From Cynocephalus volans (lineage: Eukaryota > Chordata > Mammalia > Dermoptera > Cynocephalidae), in NCBI RefSeq assembly GCF_027409185.1, contig NC_084469.1:32354293-32418292 (forward strand): a stretch of DNA of 64,000 nucleotides, written 5' to 3'. A model generated the notes under the pieces. It searched no databases, was not told where the DNA came from, and saw only the letters and a list, made by a program, of their open reading frames with translations. A program made the position numbers and the translations under genes. Below are positions 1 through 11,479 of this stretch, piece after piece; the stretch's first letter is position 1; each line of letters starts with the position of its first letter.

Positions 1-309
1 GTAGCTTCCATCTGTGGTCTCACATCATGGCTCAAGGTCCATCCTTCACTTCCACCACCCACCATCAGACAGAAACACATGAAAGGAGAAGTGATTGTCC
101 CCTAACTTGAAGAACAGCCTAGAAGTGATAGACCTCGCCTCCACATATGTCCTTTTGGTGCAGACTTAGTCACATAGACAAACCTAGCTGCGAGAGGGGT
201 TGCGGAATCACATGGTTGTCTATATGGCCACGTGTGATACTAAGACTTAAGACATTTATGATTGAGGAAGAAATGGAGAATGAATAGTAAGAACAACTAA
301 CAATTTTTT
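1..309. other. unique flank, nothing recognised
   Basis: No open reading frame of note, no repeat and no RNA gene was recognised here. The inverted L1 3' region becomes recognisable from about position 310-340. Confidence 0.5.
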
Positions 310-3300
310 CCACACTTTCCACACTTTCTTTCTGAATGGCAGAATTTCAATCTTTTTTATGGCAGAGTAGCATTCTGTGGTGTATATATACCTCAGTTTC
401 CTTATCCAATCATCCATCGATGGACATTTAGGTTGGTTATATGTTGGCTATTGTGAACAGAGCTGCAATAAAAACAAGAGTGCAGGTATGCCTTCGACAT
501 GATGATTTCCATTCCTTTGGTTATATACCCAGAAGTGGGATTGCTGGATCATATGAAAGATATATCTGTAGTTGTTTGAGAAAATTCCGTACTGTTTTCC
601 ATAGTGGTTGTACTAATTTACACTCCGACCAACAGTGTAGGAATTTTCCCTTCTCTCCACAACCTCACCAGCATTTGTTATTCTCTGTCTTTTTGACTAT
701 AGCCAGTCTAAGTGGGTTGAGATGATATCTCAATGTGGTTTTAATTTGCATTTCCCTGATGACTAGAGATGTTGAGCATTTTTTCATGTAGCTGTTGGCC
801 ATTTGTATGTCTTCCTTTGAAAAATGTCTATTCAGTTCCTTTGCCCATTTTTTAATTGGGTTATTTGGTTTTTTTACTGTGTAATTGCTTGAGTTCCCTG
901 TATATTATGGATATTAATCCCTTGTTGGATGCATAGTTAGCAAAAATTTTCTCCCACTCTGTAGGTTGCCATTTCACTCTGTTGATAGTTTCCTTTGTTG
1001 TGCAGAAGCTTTTTAGTTTGATATAGTCCCATTTGTTTATTTTTTTCTTTTGTTGCTTGTGCTTTCAGACTCATGTTCATAAAGTCTGTGCCCAGACCTT
1101 GTTCCTGAAGTGTTTCACCTATATTTTCCCTTAGTAATTTTACAATTTCAGGTCTTATACTTAAGTCTTTAAGCCATTTTGAGTTGATTTTAGTGTATGG
1201 TTAGAGGTGCATGTCTAGTTTCATCCTTCTGCATATGGATATCCAATTTTCCCAACACCACTTATTGAAGAGGCAGTCTTTTCCTCAATGTATGGTTTTG
1301 TTCCCCTTGTCAAATATCAGACACCATAAGCCCGAGGAGTGATTTCTGAATTCTGTATTCTGCTACATTTGTCCCAGTATCTATTTTTATGCCAGTGCCA
1401 TGCTGTTTGGATTACTATAGCTTTGTAGTATAATTTGAAGTCGGGTTGTGTCATGCCTCTAGCTTTATTTTTTTTGCTCGGGATTGCTTTGGCTATTCAG
1501 GGTCTTTTGTTGTTCTGTATGAATGTTGAGATTGTTCTTTCCATTTCTGTGAAGAATGTCATTGGTATTTTGATGGAGATTGCATTGAATCTGTAGATCA
1601 CTTTGGGTAGTATAGACATTTTCACAATGTTAATTCTTCCAATCCAAGAGCATGGAATGTCTTTCCATCTTTTTGTGTCTTTAATTTCTTTCAGTAGTGT
1701 TTTGTAGTTCTCATTGTAGAGACCTTTCACCACCTTGGTTAAATTGATTCCTAGGTATTTTACTGTCTTCATGATTGTTGTCAATGGGCTTACTTTCTTG
1801 ATTTCCCTTTCTGTTAGCTCATTGTTGGAGAATATAAATACAACTGATTTGGGGTCATTTATTTTGTATTCTGCAATGTTTCTGAAATTATTAACCAGCT
1901 CTAGGAGTTTTTTGATCTTTAGGTTTTTCTATATATACTATTGTGTCACCTGCAAATAGGGACAGTTTGACGTCATCTTTTCCAATCTGGATACCCTTTA
2001 TTTCTTTCTCTTGCCTGATTGCTCTGGCTAGTACGTCCAGTACTGTGTTAAATAGAAGTGGTGAGAGTGGGCATCCTTGTCTTTTTCCTGTTCTTAAGGG
2101 AAAGTCTTCAGGTTTTCCTCATTCAGAATGGTACTGGTGGTGGGTTTGTCACAGATGGCTTTTATTGTGTTGAGATACTTTCCTTCTATACCTAATTGTT
2201 GAAAGTCTTTATCATGAAGGAATGTTGAATTTTGTCAAATGCTTTTTCAGCATGTATTGAGACAATCATATGGGTTTTGTCCTTGTGTTTATTGATGTGA
2301 TGTATCATATTTATTGACTTTCATATGTTGAACCATCCCTGCAGTCCTGGAATGAATCCCACTTGATCATGGTGTATAATTTTTTTGATGTGTTGTTGTA
2401 TTCTGAATACTAATATTTTGTTGAGGATTTTTGCCTCTATGTTCGTCAAGGATATTGGCCTGTAATTTTCTTTTTTTGTTGTGTCTTTATCTGGTTTTGG
2501 TATCATGGTTATGTTAGCATCATAGAATGAGTTTGGGAGAATGGCTTCTGTTTAAATTTTTTGGGATAGTTTGAGGAGAATTGGTATTAATACCTCTTTA
2601 TAGTTTTGGTAGAATTCAGCTATAAAGCCATCTATCCTGGGCTTTTCTTTGTTGGAATATTGCTGATTACCACTTCAATCTCATTGTTTGTTATTGGTCT
2701 CTTCAGGTTTTCTATCTCTTCTTGGTTCAGTCTGGGTAATTTGTATGTGTCCAGAAACTTATCCAGATATTCCAGGTTCTCATAATTGTTGTCATACAGT
2801 TGTTTATTATAGTCTCCAATGATTTTTCATATTTCTATGGTATTGGTTGTAATGACTCCCTTTTCATTTCTGATTTTTGTTATTTGGGTCTTTTGTTGTT
2901 GTGGTGGTGGTTGTTGTTTTTGTTGTTAACCTAGCTAATGGTTTCTGTAGTTTATTTATCTTCTCAAAAAAACAATTTTTTGTTTCATTGATCTTTTCTA
3001 TTTTGGGGGGTGTCTATTTCATTTAGTTCTGCTCTGATCTTAATTATTTCTTTCTGTCTACTACCTTTAGGATTGTATTGTTGTTGTTTTTCAAGTTCTT
3101 TGAGGCATAATGTTAGGCCATTTATTTGGAATCTTTCCATTCTTTTGATGTAAGAGTTTATTGCAATAAATTTGCCTCTTAGTACTGCTTCTGAAGTATC
3201 CCACAGGTTTTGGTATGATGTATCTTTATATTCATTAGTTTCAAGAATTTTTTTGATTACCTTTTTAATTTCTTCTTGGACCCATAGGTCATTCAGGAGC

Positions 3301-3977
3301 CTATTGTTTTCTTTCCATGTATTTGTATAGTTTCCAGGGTTTTGCTTGTAATTGATTTCTAGTTTCAGTCTATTGTGGTCTGAAAAGATACTTGGAGTGC
3401 TTTCAACTTTTTAAAATTTGCTAAGACTAGATTTGTGACCTAATATGTGGTCTTTCCTGGAGAATGTTCCATGTGCTGTGAAAAGAAAAAATATTCTTTA
3501 GTTGTTGGGTGAAATGTTCTGTATATATCTGCCAGGTCCAGTTGGTGTAAGGTATAGTTTAAATCCTGTGTCTCTTTGTTTATTTGTTGCCTGGAAGATC
3601 TTTCCCATACTGAGAGAGGGGTGTTCAAGTCACCCACTAGTAATGGATTAGGGCCTATTTCTTTCTTTATGTTTAAGAGTGTTTGCTTTATATATCTGGG
3701 TGCTCCAGTATTGGATGTACACATATTTATGATTGTTATGCCTTCTAGCTGGATAGATCCTTTTATCATTATATAGTGGCCTTCTTTGTCTCTTTTTATG
3801 TTTTTGGTTAAAGTCTGTTTTATCTGATGTAACAATAGCTGCTCCTATTCGTTTTGGGTTTCCATTTGCATGATATGTCTTTTTCCATCCTTTCACTTTT
3901 AGTCTCTGTACCTCTATAGCTGAGATGGGTCTCCTGAAGAAGCATATACTTGGGTCTAGCTTCTTAATACAATCAGT

Positions 3978-3993
3978 CAGTCTGTGTCTTTTG
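3978..3993. repeat. Target-site duplication, left copy
   Basis: cagtctgtgtcttttg, identical to 4104-4119, brackets the SINE at 3994-4103. Confidence 0.92.
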
Positions 3994-4103
3994 TCAGCAC
4001 CATGCTCAGCCAGTGAGCAAACCAGCCATCCCTATATAGGATCCGAACCCGTGGCCTTGGTGTTATCAGCACTGCACTCTACCGAGTGAGCCACGGGCCG
4101 GCC
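3994..4103 (-). mobile_element. tRNA-derived dimeric SINE (t-SINE-like)
   Basis: On the minus strand the element reads as one complete tRNA-like unit followed by the start of a second. It has an A-box-like TGGCTCACTCGG and a B box GGTTCGGATCC, then a second GCTCACTGGCTGAGC. There is no tRNA-unrelated body, only tRNA-like units, which is the design reported for colugo t-SINEs derived from tRNA-Ile. It is flanked by a perfect 16-bp direct repeat, cagtctgtgtcttttg, at 3978-3993 and 4104-4119. That repeat lies in L1 sequence, so the SINE landed inside the older L1. Confidence 0.9.
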
Positions 4104-4119
4104 CAGTCTGTGTCTTTTG
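4104..4119. repeat. Target-site duplication, right copy
   Basis: Identical to 3978-3993. Together they prove insertion of the intervening SINE by L1-type target-primed reverse transcription. Confidence 0.92.
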
Positions 4120-4940
4120 AATGGGGAGTTTAGTCCGTTCACATTTAGGGTAGTTATTGACAGGTATTGCTAAATTCTTGTCATTTAATTGCTTTTTGTT
4201 TAGATGTTTTAATTATCTTTTGATTATTAATTCTCATTTTATTTCTCTTCTTCAATGTTAGTTGGAAATTTGAGGTGGCATGATTTAGCTTCTTACTCTT
4301 TCTTGCTGGCAGCTTTGTTTTAATGGCAGGTTTTGCTCTTTCTTGTGTATTCATGACAGTGATCATCATTATTTAGATTCCAGATGCAGGACTTCCTTGA
4401 GATTTTTTTGCAGGGCTGGTCATGTAGTGGTGAACTCCCGCAATTTTTGTTTGTCTGGGAAATACACTCTTTCTCCCTCATTTCTGAAGGAGAGCCTTGC
4501 TAGGTAAAGAATTCTTGCCTGGCAATTTTTTCTTTTAGTGTTTTGAATATATCATTCCACTTTCTTCTGGCATGCAGGGTTCTAGTTGAGAAGTCTGCTG
4601 TTAGTCTGATAGGGATTCTCTTATAGTTGACTTGATGCTTTTCTCTTGCTGCTTTTAGAATACTCTTTGTCTCTCAGCTTTGCAAATTTGACTATAATGT
4701 GTCTTGGAGAGTACTTTTTGGACTGAATCTGTTTGGAGACCTTTGAGCTTCCTGGATCTGAAGGCCTGCGTCTCTCCCTATACCTGGGATGTTTCCTGTT
4801 ATTATTTCCTTGAATAGGGTTTCAATACCTTTTCCTTTCTCCTCCCCTTCTGGAATACCCACAATTCAGATGTTTGATCACTTGAGGTTGTCTGCTGCTA
4901 TCTCTCTTAAATTGTCTTCATTATTTTTATTTTTATTTTA

Positions 4941-4971
<31 letters not shown>

Positions 4972-5632
4972 GGTCTGCCTGGGTTATTTCAAAAAGACCA
5001 TCTTCAAGATCTAAAAAAAAAAAAAAACAAATATGAAATACTTTCTTCTGCTTGCTCTAGTCTGCTGCTCCAGCTCTCTGTTGTGTTTTTTATTTCACTG
5101 AGTGAATCTTTCATTTCTAAGAGTTCTGCTACACTTTTTTAAGGTATTAATCTCTTTGTAAATTTCCTCCATATTCTGGATATTTTTTCTTGTTTCCTTG
5201 TGTTCTCTAATTAAGACTTCTTTTATTTCTTTGAGCATTCTTAAGATCATTCCTCAGAATTCCTTTTCAGACATTTCAAGCATTCCCTGTTCTATGGGAT
5301 CTGGAATTTGAACATTACTGTATTCCTTTGGTGGTGTCATATCTTCTTGTTTGTTTGTAGTTCTAGTATTTTTTCATTGATGTTTGGTCATCTGGTAGAG
5401 GACTTGCTTCTTCTGTTACTCTGGGGTTGGCTATAAGGAAAAAGAATTCCTCCTCTATTTGCAGGTTCTACTGGTGACTTTTCTTATACAAATGTAGTCA
5501 AGTGAGTAGCAGGTTTCCTGCAGAGTGGCCCTGGCTGCTACTATGGTGGTGATCTGTCCTTGTGGTGACAGAAGTTGGCCAGTGTCTATATTATACCACC
5601 TTGCTCCTGTTGCAACTTTCCATAACAACAGA

Positions 5633-5920
5633 CTGAGCCCCTGGTGCTGTGCAGGTCTCTGCTAGCCTTGGGCTCTGTGTGCTTCCTTTCCCCCTGGGGC
5701 CTTAGACTGGGCTCCAGTGCCAAAAGCATCTCAGCTCACCTTGGCTGCTGCTGGGCTGTGTGTGCTTCCCTCTCCCCCAGGGCTTTAGACTGAGCCCTGG
5801 TGCCATGAGGGTCTTGGCTACCTCAGTGGCTGCTGGGCTGTGGGCACTTCCCTCAGGGCCTTAGACTGAGTCTCAGCGCCACACAGTTCTTGGCTCACCT
5901 TGGTGGCTGCTAGGCTCCAT
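5633..5920 (-). repeat. Tandem monomer-like units in L1 5'UTR
   Basis: About four diverged head-to-tail units begin at 5633, 5707, 5790 and 5866 (74, 83, 76 and about 55 bp). Each starts with a variant of 'ctgagccctggtgcc' and, except the last, ends with 'gggccttaga'. They lie at the 5' end of the inverted L1, where a promoter would be. Tandem 5'UTR monomers are well known in rodent L1s but not in human L1. Confidence 0.75.
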
Positions 5921-5935
5921 GGCAAGGAGAAGGAG

Positions 5936-8355
5936 TAATTTATGCCTGTTGTGTAGGGAGAAAGCTGATTCCATGTATCTTACAGCTTTATGAGCACTCT
6001 GGGTTCCAAAGAGGGGTAGATTTGACAATGTCATCTGGGTAAACTCTCACTTTTACTGGCACAAAAGAATGATTACCTCAAGTTTAACATTTGGATTTAT
6101 TATTGCATGGAAGAAGAAGGGTGGCATTAAGTGTGATTAAAATAAAATGTGTAATGCATAAATAAAATATATTAATATTTTCATAACTATTAAGATCCGC
6201 TGGAAAGCTGTATGCCATGCTCAGCAAAGTAGTTCCTATAATATTTCAACAAAGCTGGGTTCATTCCTGGGTCCTTGTCTTCCTTCACGTGATTTCCCAA
6301 ATGGAAATGGCTTCCTGACTCCATCCTGCCTTTCCAAATTTTACATACTTTCCAATGACAAGCACGAGAGTTTAATTCCTATGCATTTCTCATCACTCCA
6401 GGTTATAATCAGACACACCTCTGGTTCATCACACATACTCTCATAATGATGTCTTCTCTTATATTGTTTACTGTTGATGAATGCTTATGGGTACTATTGA
6501 AATTGTCAAATTCTTCAGAATGAAACTTCTGTCTTGCATCGTATTATATTTTTTTCTCTATCATTTGATCATTGCTGATGAGCAACATTTCCCACAGTTT
6601 ATGAATTATTTGGTTACTTTTTTTTCACTTTTCACAGCAATTTGCAAAAATAACTTTAAAAAAACAGATTAAAGCCCAACATCTAACAAAGACATAGAGC
6701 ATTTCAAAGTAAATTTAACCTTAAAAATTGCGATTGTCTCAAAAATAATACATTTTAATAATATATTTACACTTATATATAATATTTATATAATTATTTA
6801 ATTATTATAAATAAACTAAATAAATTTTACAAGCAAACAAATAGTTTAGTCTTTATATAGTATAACATAATTTCTCTAATACATGTGTTTATGGTTTCTC
6901 ATTTCTCTTTTATTTTTAAAAGAAAAAAGTCATCACCTCCCGTCATTAGGCTTGCTAGGAACTCCTTCTGGGTCTCTGGCAATATCTACCACATTTTAAC
7001 TTGGGGGCTGCTTTCATTCAATAAATCAAACCTTTGTGACAATATTAAACTCTTGAGAACCAACAGGGAAAAAGGAAAATTCTAATTGTTTTTTCCCCAA
7101 GAGCTAATACTTGTGGGATTAGACTCTAGTGGGAGGTCATTATCCTTGTTTGTTCCTAACCATACTCTTCTTTTCTATAACCAGCATATAAAATGATCAC
7201 ATCAACCGACTTTAGTAGAAGGCCAGATGGCCTTGGGCATCAGCTTTATCAGAGATCAGCATGAGTGACTCAAAATAATTGCCAAGGAAACTTTTGGGCT
7301 ATTAACTCCTCAAATCATCAGAATCATTTTTTTTCCTCCAGAGAAATGAAGAAAACCGTGCAACGTGGACCTCTCTGGGACGGAGAAGGGGTATGTCTGA
7401 ATCCCAGCCCTCGACTTGCAAAATCTTAGCACCTTCTACTCCAGCTTCTCTCCCTGTGCAAATAGAGATGCACATGGCTATTTATTTATCTCTACCCATC
7501 CCATTCTAAGATTCACACTCCCTGATGAGCACAGGTTCCATATCATCTCCCTGTCCCCTGCAGTATAAAATTCTAGCAACCACTTTTTTGTCCACTCATT
7601 TTAACTAAGGCAGTGTGAGGGCTTTCTCTAGTTATTCTGATTCTGTATTAACTAATCTATAACATTCTTCCAACAATTTTGTTGAACACATATTTATTGA
7701 GACTTGGTATATGCAAGGCACTGTGCCAAGCACTATATTGAATTTACAGTTAGTACAAAAGAAAAAGCTGGTAAGTATGCATAGTACTTGATACAGAAAT
7801 AAGTAAGTTGCTCATGTAAACAGAAGAAACATATTCATGGACACATAGAAAATGGTCATATTAACTGAGTTTTCACAATTAAAGATCTTAACTTAAAGGC
7901 CCTAACTATTACATAGGATTTTATAGGATCGAGGTGAGAGAAGAAGAAAAAAACTAAAGGAATTTTATGAATTAAAATTAAGAATATATTAAATGTCCTT
8001 ATGAAGAATAGCCAAATCATGTGAAAATTGTTCGGACATAAAAGAAAAAAAACTTTTCTTTTTTTTCACCTGATGATACCATGTTTGAATGACATAGATA
8101 TTAGTTGGAGCTTTATTTGAGATAATTACAAATATTGATGCATTTAAGAGGTTATTATTCATTAAAAAAATTCTGAATATCTGTATTATTATGTGTAATA
8201 ATACAGGAGGGAGGGGAAAAGAGCACATACTGAGAAAAACAAAAAATAACTCCAACCATCAATCATGATTATGAGAACAAAATGTTGGGCGAATGAAAAA
8301 TATTTCAAAGTGAAATTCAATGTGTTACAAAGGAAACAACAATGAAATCGATTAG
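5936..8355. other. AT-rich intergenic DNA
   Basis: No gene is supported. Short open frames here lack any recognisable domain. At about 7680-7750 there is a trace of an ancient repeat with the wording 'tttattgagacttggtatatgcaaggcactgtgcc', too decayed to name. Confidence 0.5.
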
Positions 8356-8461
8356 GTTCTTACCAAGAGCATTATTTAATTTAATTTTCATGTGAGACAG
8401 ATGTTAACATATCTGTTTCTCAGAGGCATGGAGAGTGGAAGCAATTTTCCAAAGATCACAC

Positions 8462-8480
8462 AGAAAGTACAGGCTTGAAA
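8462..8480. repeat. Target-site duplication, left copy
   Basis: agaaagtacaggcttgaaa, identical to 8596-8614, flanks the 115-bp L1 tail. Confidence 0.93.
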
Positions 8481-8595
8481 ACAGAAAGGACATTGTTGGG
8501 GGGGAAGGGGGGAGGGAGGAGGGAGGGAGGTTTTGGTGATGGGGAGCAATAATCAGCCACAATGTATATCGACAAAATAAAATTTTTAAAAAAAA
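8481..8595 (+). mobile_element. 115-bp L1 3'-end-only insertion
   Basis: It contains only the terminal L1 3'UTR: 'acagaaaggacattg', the G-rich polypurine tract, 'cacaatgtatatcgacaaaataaaat' and a short A tail. The same 3' terminus closes the full-length L1 at 20400. Perfect 19-bp direct repeats (agaaagtacaggcttgaaa) lie at 8462-8480 and 8596-8614. This is an extremely 5'-truncated retrotransposition event. Confidence 0.93.
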
Positions 8596-8614
8596 AGAAA
8601 GTACAGGCTTGAAA
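8596..8614. repeat. Target-site duplication, right copy
   Basis: Identical to 8462-8480. It continues directly into the second half of the MIR relic. Confidence 0.93.
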
Positions 8615-8655
8615 TGATATTTGAACTCTGACTGTCTAATTTAGTATCAGTACCC

Positions 8656-10145
8656 ATTAGAATTATAAAATCATAAGTTATTGGAATTGAGGAGATATTC
8701 AAGATGATTTAATCAAACTACCCATCCAATGTTGTGTCCTTAAACAGTATCTGTGAAATGATTACACAGACTGTGCTCTAACATCTCCAGCTGTAAGTAA
8801 ATCAAGGTACGTCTGACTGTTGGATGTTCTTTTTTGTTCGATAACCAAACATTTCTCTCGATAATTTCAAGTAGTTAGTTAAACTTTGCTCTCTTGGAGA
8901 CATACACAATGATTCTAACTCCTCTTAAATATAGCAATAGGTTGAGCATTTGGACACAAATGCCATGTGCCACACATACTTTTACTGTGCTAGCTACATA
9001 TCCCCAGTCATCTTAGCCACTCTACAAGTGACAGGATTTCTAGAATTTGTCGAGTTTTTCTATATCGCACATAAAATATTGTACCCTAAAATGAAAATAC
9101 TAATCCAACTGTTGCTTAAAAGTTAAAACTATGAATTTCCATTTTCTAGAATCTGCTAATTTTCTTCGCAAATGTAAACTAAAGACATATTAGCCTTTTT
9201 GAAAACCCACTTCACAATATTGGCTAGTACTGAATCTAGACTAAACTTTCTAAATATGTATTGCATGTGCTCTACTGATCCATATATCCAACACCTTTAA
9301 ATTCTATAAAGAGCACATGAAAAATACATCACGATGAAAAGTGACAAGTGTAGAAGACATCTAGTGTTTCTTTTACAAACTCCTTCTCGTATTTTGGAAA
9401 TATGGGCTGTTTTCTGATGTCCATCAATTTAATCACGAAGTCCACTTAACATGGACCAATCATAGCCCACTGTTCACCTGGCCACCGTTGTGAAACACAT
9501 GACCTAAGTCTAGGTCCTTACATTACACCCCTGGGGTTGTACAAATTAGAACAAGAGAGTAAAGTCCCTAATTCTAAGAAAAGCTGCTGAGGTCTAAGAA
9601 TGCTGTCTGCCGGGCACGTATGTCCCCACCCTGTGATGCAGCAGGCCCGGGTGGAGAAAGTGGAAACACACAGAGTAGCAGTTTCAGGCAATACTGGTAA
9701 TTGCCCAGGTCTCCAGCTATTTTGAATTGGAATTCTACTAAGAAAAGTAGACAAACACAACTACTTTTATAGACTTATAAATCCTATGTTAATACATCAG
9801 AGAAAGCAGTTGTTACTCTGCCTTATTCTGAGTCACATGAAATTTTTTATCATTCTGCCATTTGATAAGCATGACATTGTATGCTACAGAATATGGGAGG
9901 GAACGAAAAGTGTTCTTAGAAGTAACAAATGTAGCCTTTATTCTAATGGGGGTAAAAAAAATCCAAAAATTGGTGTTTTCCTTTCAAAGGTTACAAAATA
10001 TCTTAATTTTAAGTCTTTGATGTTTATAATTCCTCTTCTGGTCAGCCAGAAACATTGGTTGTCCCAGAGTATCTGGAGAGGCTCAAAAGGTGCCTGCATC
10101 ATCTGCCTCCTCTGGTGAGGGATAAAATAATGATCCCCACAGAGC
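8656..10145. other. Unique DNA upstream of the olfactory receptor
   Basis: No coding region is supported. A 5' noncoding exon of the receptor may lie here or further upstream, as is usual for olfactory receptors, but I cannot place one. Confidence 0.45.
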
Positions 10146-10146
10146 T

Positions 10147-10148
<2 letters not shown>

Positions 10149-10215
<67 letters not shown>
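10149..10215 (+). repeat. (TC)n microsatellite
   Basis: About 33 near-perfect TC units lie 90 bp upstream of the presumed splice acceptor of the olfactory-receptor coding exon. They make a very long polypyrimidine stretch at the end of the presumed intron. Confidence 0.97.
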
Positions 10216-10219
<4 letters not shown>

Positions 10220-10284
10220 CTCTCTCCCTCTGAGTGTATGTGGCTCACACACAAATACACATGTACACTCATTTACTCGTTTTC

Positions 10285-10302
10285 TCTTTTTTTCTAACTT
10301 AG
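10285..10302 (+). promoter_or_regulatory. Candidate splice acceptor of the OR coding exon
   Basis: A T-rich tract ending 'ttctaacttag' gives an AG at 10301-10302, 18 nt before the receptor ATG. Mammalian olfactory receptors normally have one coding exon spliced to upstream noncoding exons, so an acceptor here is expected. It is an inference from sequence only. Confidence 0.6.
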
Positions 10303-10305
10303 AAC

Positions 10306-10320
10306 ATGCTGACAGCATAA
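10306..10320 (+). promoter_or_regulatory. Four-codon upstream ORF overlapping the OR start
   Basis: ATG CTG ACA GCA TAA runs 10306-10320. Its stop codon shares its last A with the receptor ATG (10320-10322). If the acceptor at 10302 is used, this uORF is the first one a ribosome meets, so it could lower receptor translation or act through termination-reinitiation. Confidence 0.6.
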
Positions 10321-11255
10321 TGGACCCTGGAAACCATTCCTCAGTGACTGAGTTCATCCTGGCTGGGCTCTCAGAACAGCCAGAGCTCCAGCTGCCCCTC
10401 TTCCTCCTCTTCCTAGGAATCTATGTGCTCACGGTGGTGGGGAACGTGGGCATGATCGCCCTGATTAGGTTCAGTGCTCCCCTGCACACCCCCATGTACT
10501 ATTTCCTCCGCAGTCTCTCCCTCATTGATCTCTGCCATTCCACTGTCATTACGCCCAAAATGCTGGTGAACTTTGTGACAGAGGAGAACACCATCTCCTA
10601 TGCTGAGTGCATGACTCAGCTTTATTGCTTCCTCGTTTTTGCTATTGCAGAGTGTCACACATTGGCTGTAATGGCGTATGACCGCTACGTTGCTATCTGT
10701 AACCCCTTGCTTTATAATGTCACCATGTCTTATCATCTCTGCCTCTGGCTCACAGTGGGAGCTTATGTTTTGGGTATCATTGGATCTACAATTCACACAG
10801 GCTTTATTTTGAGGCTTTCTTTTTGCAAGACCAATATGATTAACCATTATTTCTGTGATCTCTTTCCACTCTTGGAGCTATCCTGCTCCAGCACCTACAT
10901 CAATGAATTATTGGTTCTGGTCTTGAGTGCATTTAACATTCTGACTCCTGCACTAACCATTTTTGCCTCCTACATCTTCATCATTGCCAGCATCCTCCAC
11001 ATCCGCTCTATCGAGGGCAGGTCCAAAGCCTTCAGCACTTGCAGCTCCCACATCTCCGCAGTTGCTGTCTTCTTTGGATCTGCGGCATTCATGTACCTGC
11101 AGCCATCATCTGTCAGCTCCATGGACCAAGGGAAAGTGTCCTCTGTGTTTTATACTACTCTTGTGCCCATGCTGAACCCCCTCATCTACAGCCTGAGGAA
11201 TAAAGATGTCAAATGGGCACTGAAGAAAATTCTGGACAGGAGTGCATGTTCATGA
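10320..11255 (+). CDS. Olfactory receptor, class II, family 8-like
   Basis: An intact 311-residue seven-transmembrane odorant receptor, in the usual size range, with no break. Visible marks are an N-glycosylation site NHS near residue 5 and the TM1 motif GNVGMI. After these come LHTPMYYFL, the [10 protein letters not shown] motif at the end of TM3, and extracellular-loop cysteines ([24 protein letters not shown]). The intracellular motif KAFSTCSSH and the TM7 motif [15 protein letters not shown] close the series. It should signal through Golf at the cilia of olfactory neurons; the ligand cannot be told. The [11 protein letters not shown] and [10 protein letters not shown] wording is closest, from memory, to family 8 (OR8D/OR8B kind), but family assignment needs a tree. 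It is the only receptor in the window, with L1 sequence on its 3' side. Confidence 0.96.
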   Translation: MDPGNHSSVTEFILAGLSEQPELQLPLFLLFLGIYVLTVVGNVGMIALIRFSAPLHTPMYYFLRSLSLIDLCHSTVITPKMLVNFVTEENTISYAECMTQLYCFLVFAIAECHTLAVMAYDRYVAICNPLLYNVTMSYHLCLWLTVGAYVLGIIGSTIHTGFILRLSFCKTNMINHYFCDLFPLLELSCSSTYINELLVLVLSAFNILTPALTIFASYIFIIASILHIRSIEGRSKAFSTCSSHISAVAVFFGSAAFMYLQPSSVSSMDQGKVSSVFYTTLVPMLNPLIYSLRNKDVKWALKKILDRSACS

Positions 11256-11479
11256 ACAAAGTTATCATCTCAGTTACAAGTCTTTAGTGTGCCTAGATAT
11301 GTAAGTTTTAGGGTTTACTCTTCAAATTTTAGAAATTCAGTGCTGCTTTTTTATGTAACATATCTCCAAAATTTTCCCTCCGGTTCCCTCTCTTCAAATC
11401 TGTATTTCAGTGACTATCTCTGGAGCAATACTAACACATTACATAGTGTATTCATTTTTTTTGTGGCCCTTTACCAATT

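Larger units (their letters stand above)
310..5935 (-). mobile_element. Old near-full-length LINE-1, inverted
   Basis: Read on the minus strand this is an L1 running from a 5'UTR at about 5935 through ORF1 (about 5350-4400) to ORF2 (about 4180-330). Recognisable ORF2 pieces in minus frames include a reverse-transcriptase block at 2321-2506 (GFIPG), an endonuclease block at 3440-3835 (VGDLNTPLS) and a C-terminal RT-flanking block at 1497-1784. All are separated by stops and frameshifts, so the copy is dead. The 3'UTR and poly(A) are not clear and the left border is approximate. It is interrupted by a tRNA-derived SINE (3994-4103) and a TTTA-rich low-complexity tract (about 4929-4965). Its 5' end carries tandem units, listed separately. 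Confidence 0.9.
8356..8655 (-). repeat. MIR-like SINE relic, split by an L1 tail
   Basis: The order 'cagatgttaacatatctgtttctcagaggcatggagag...agcaattttccaaagatcacacag' and then 'aatgatatttgaactctgac' matches the core of an inverted MIR element. The young L1 tail at 8481-8595 interrupts it. The call is by eye, and borders are approximate. Confidence 0.65.
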
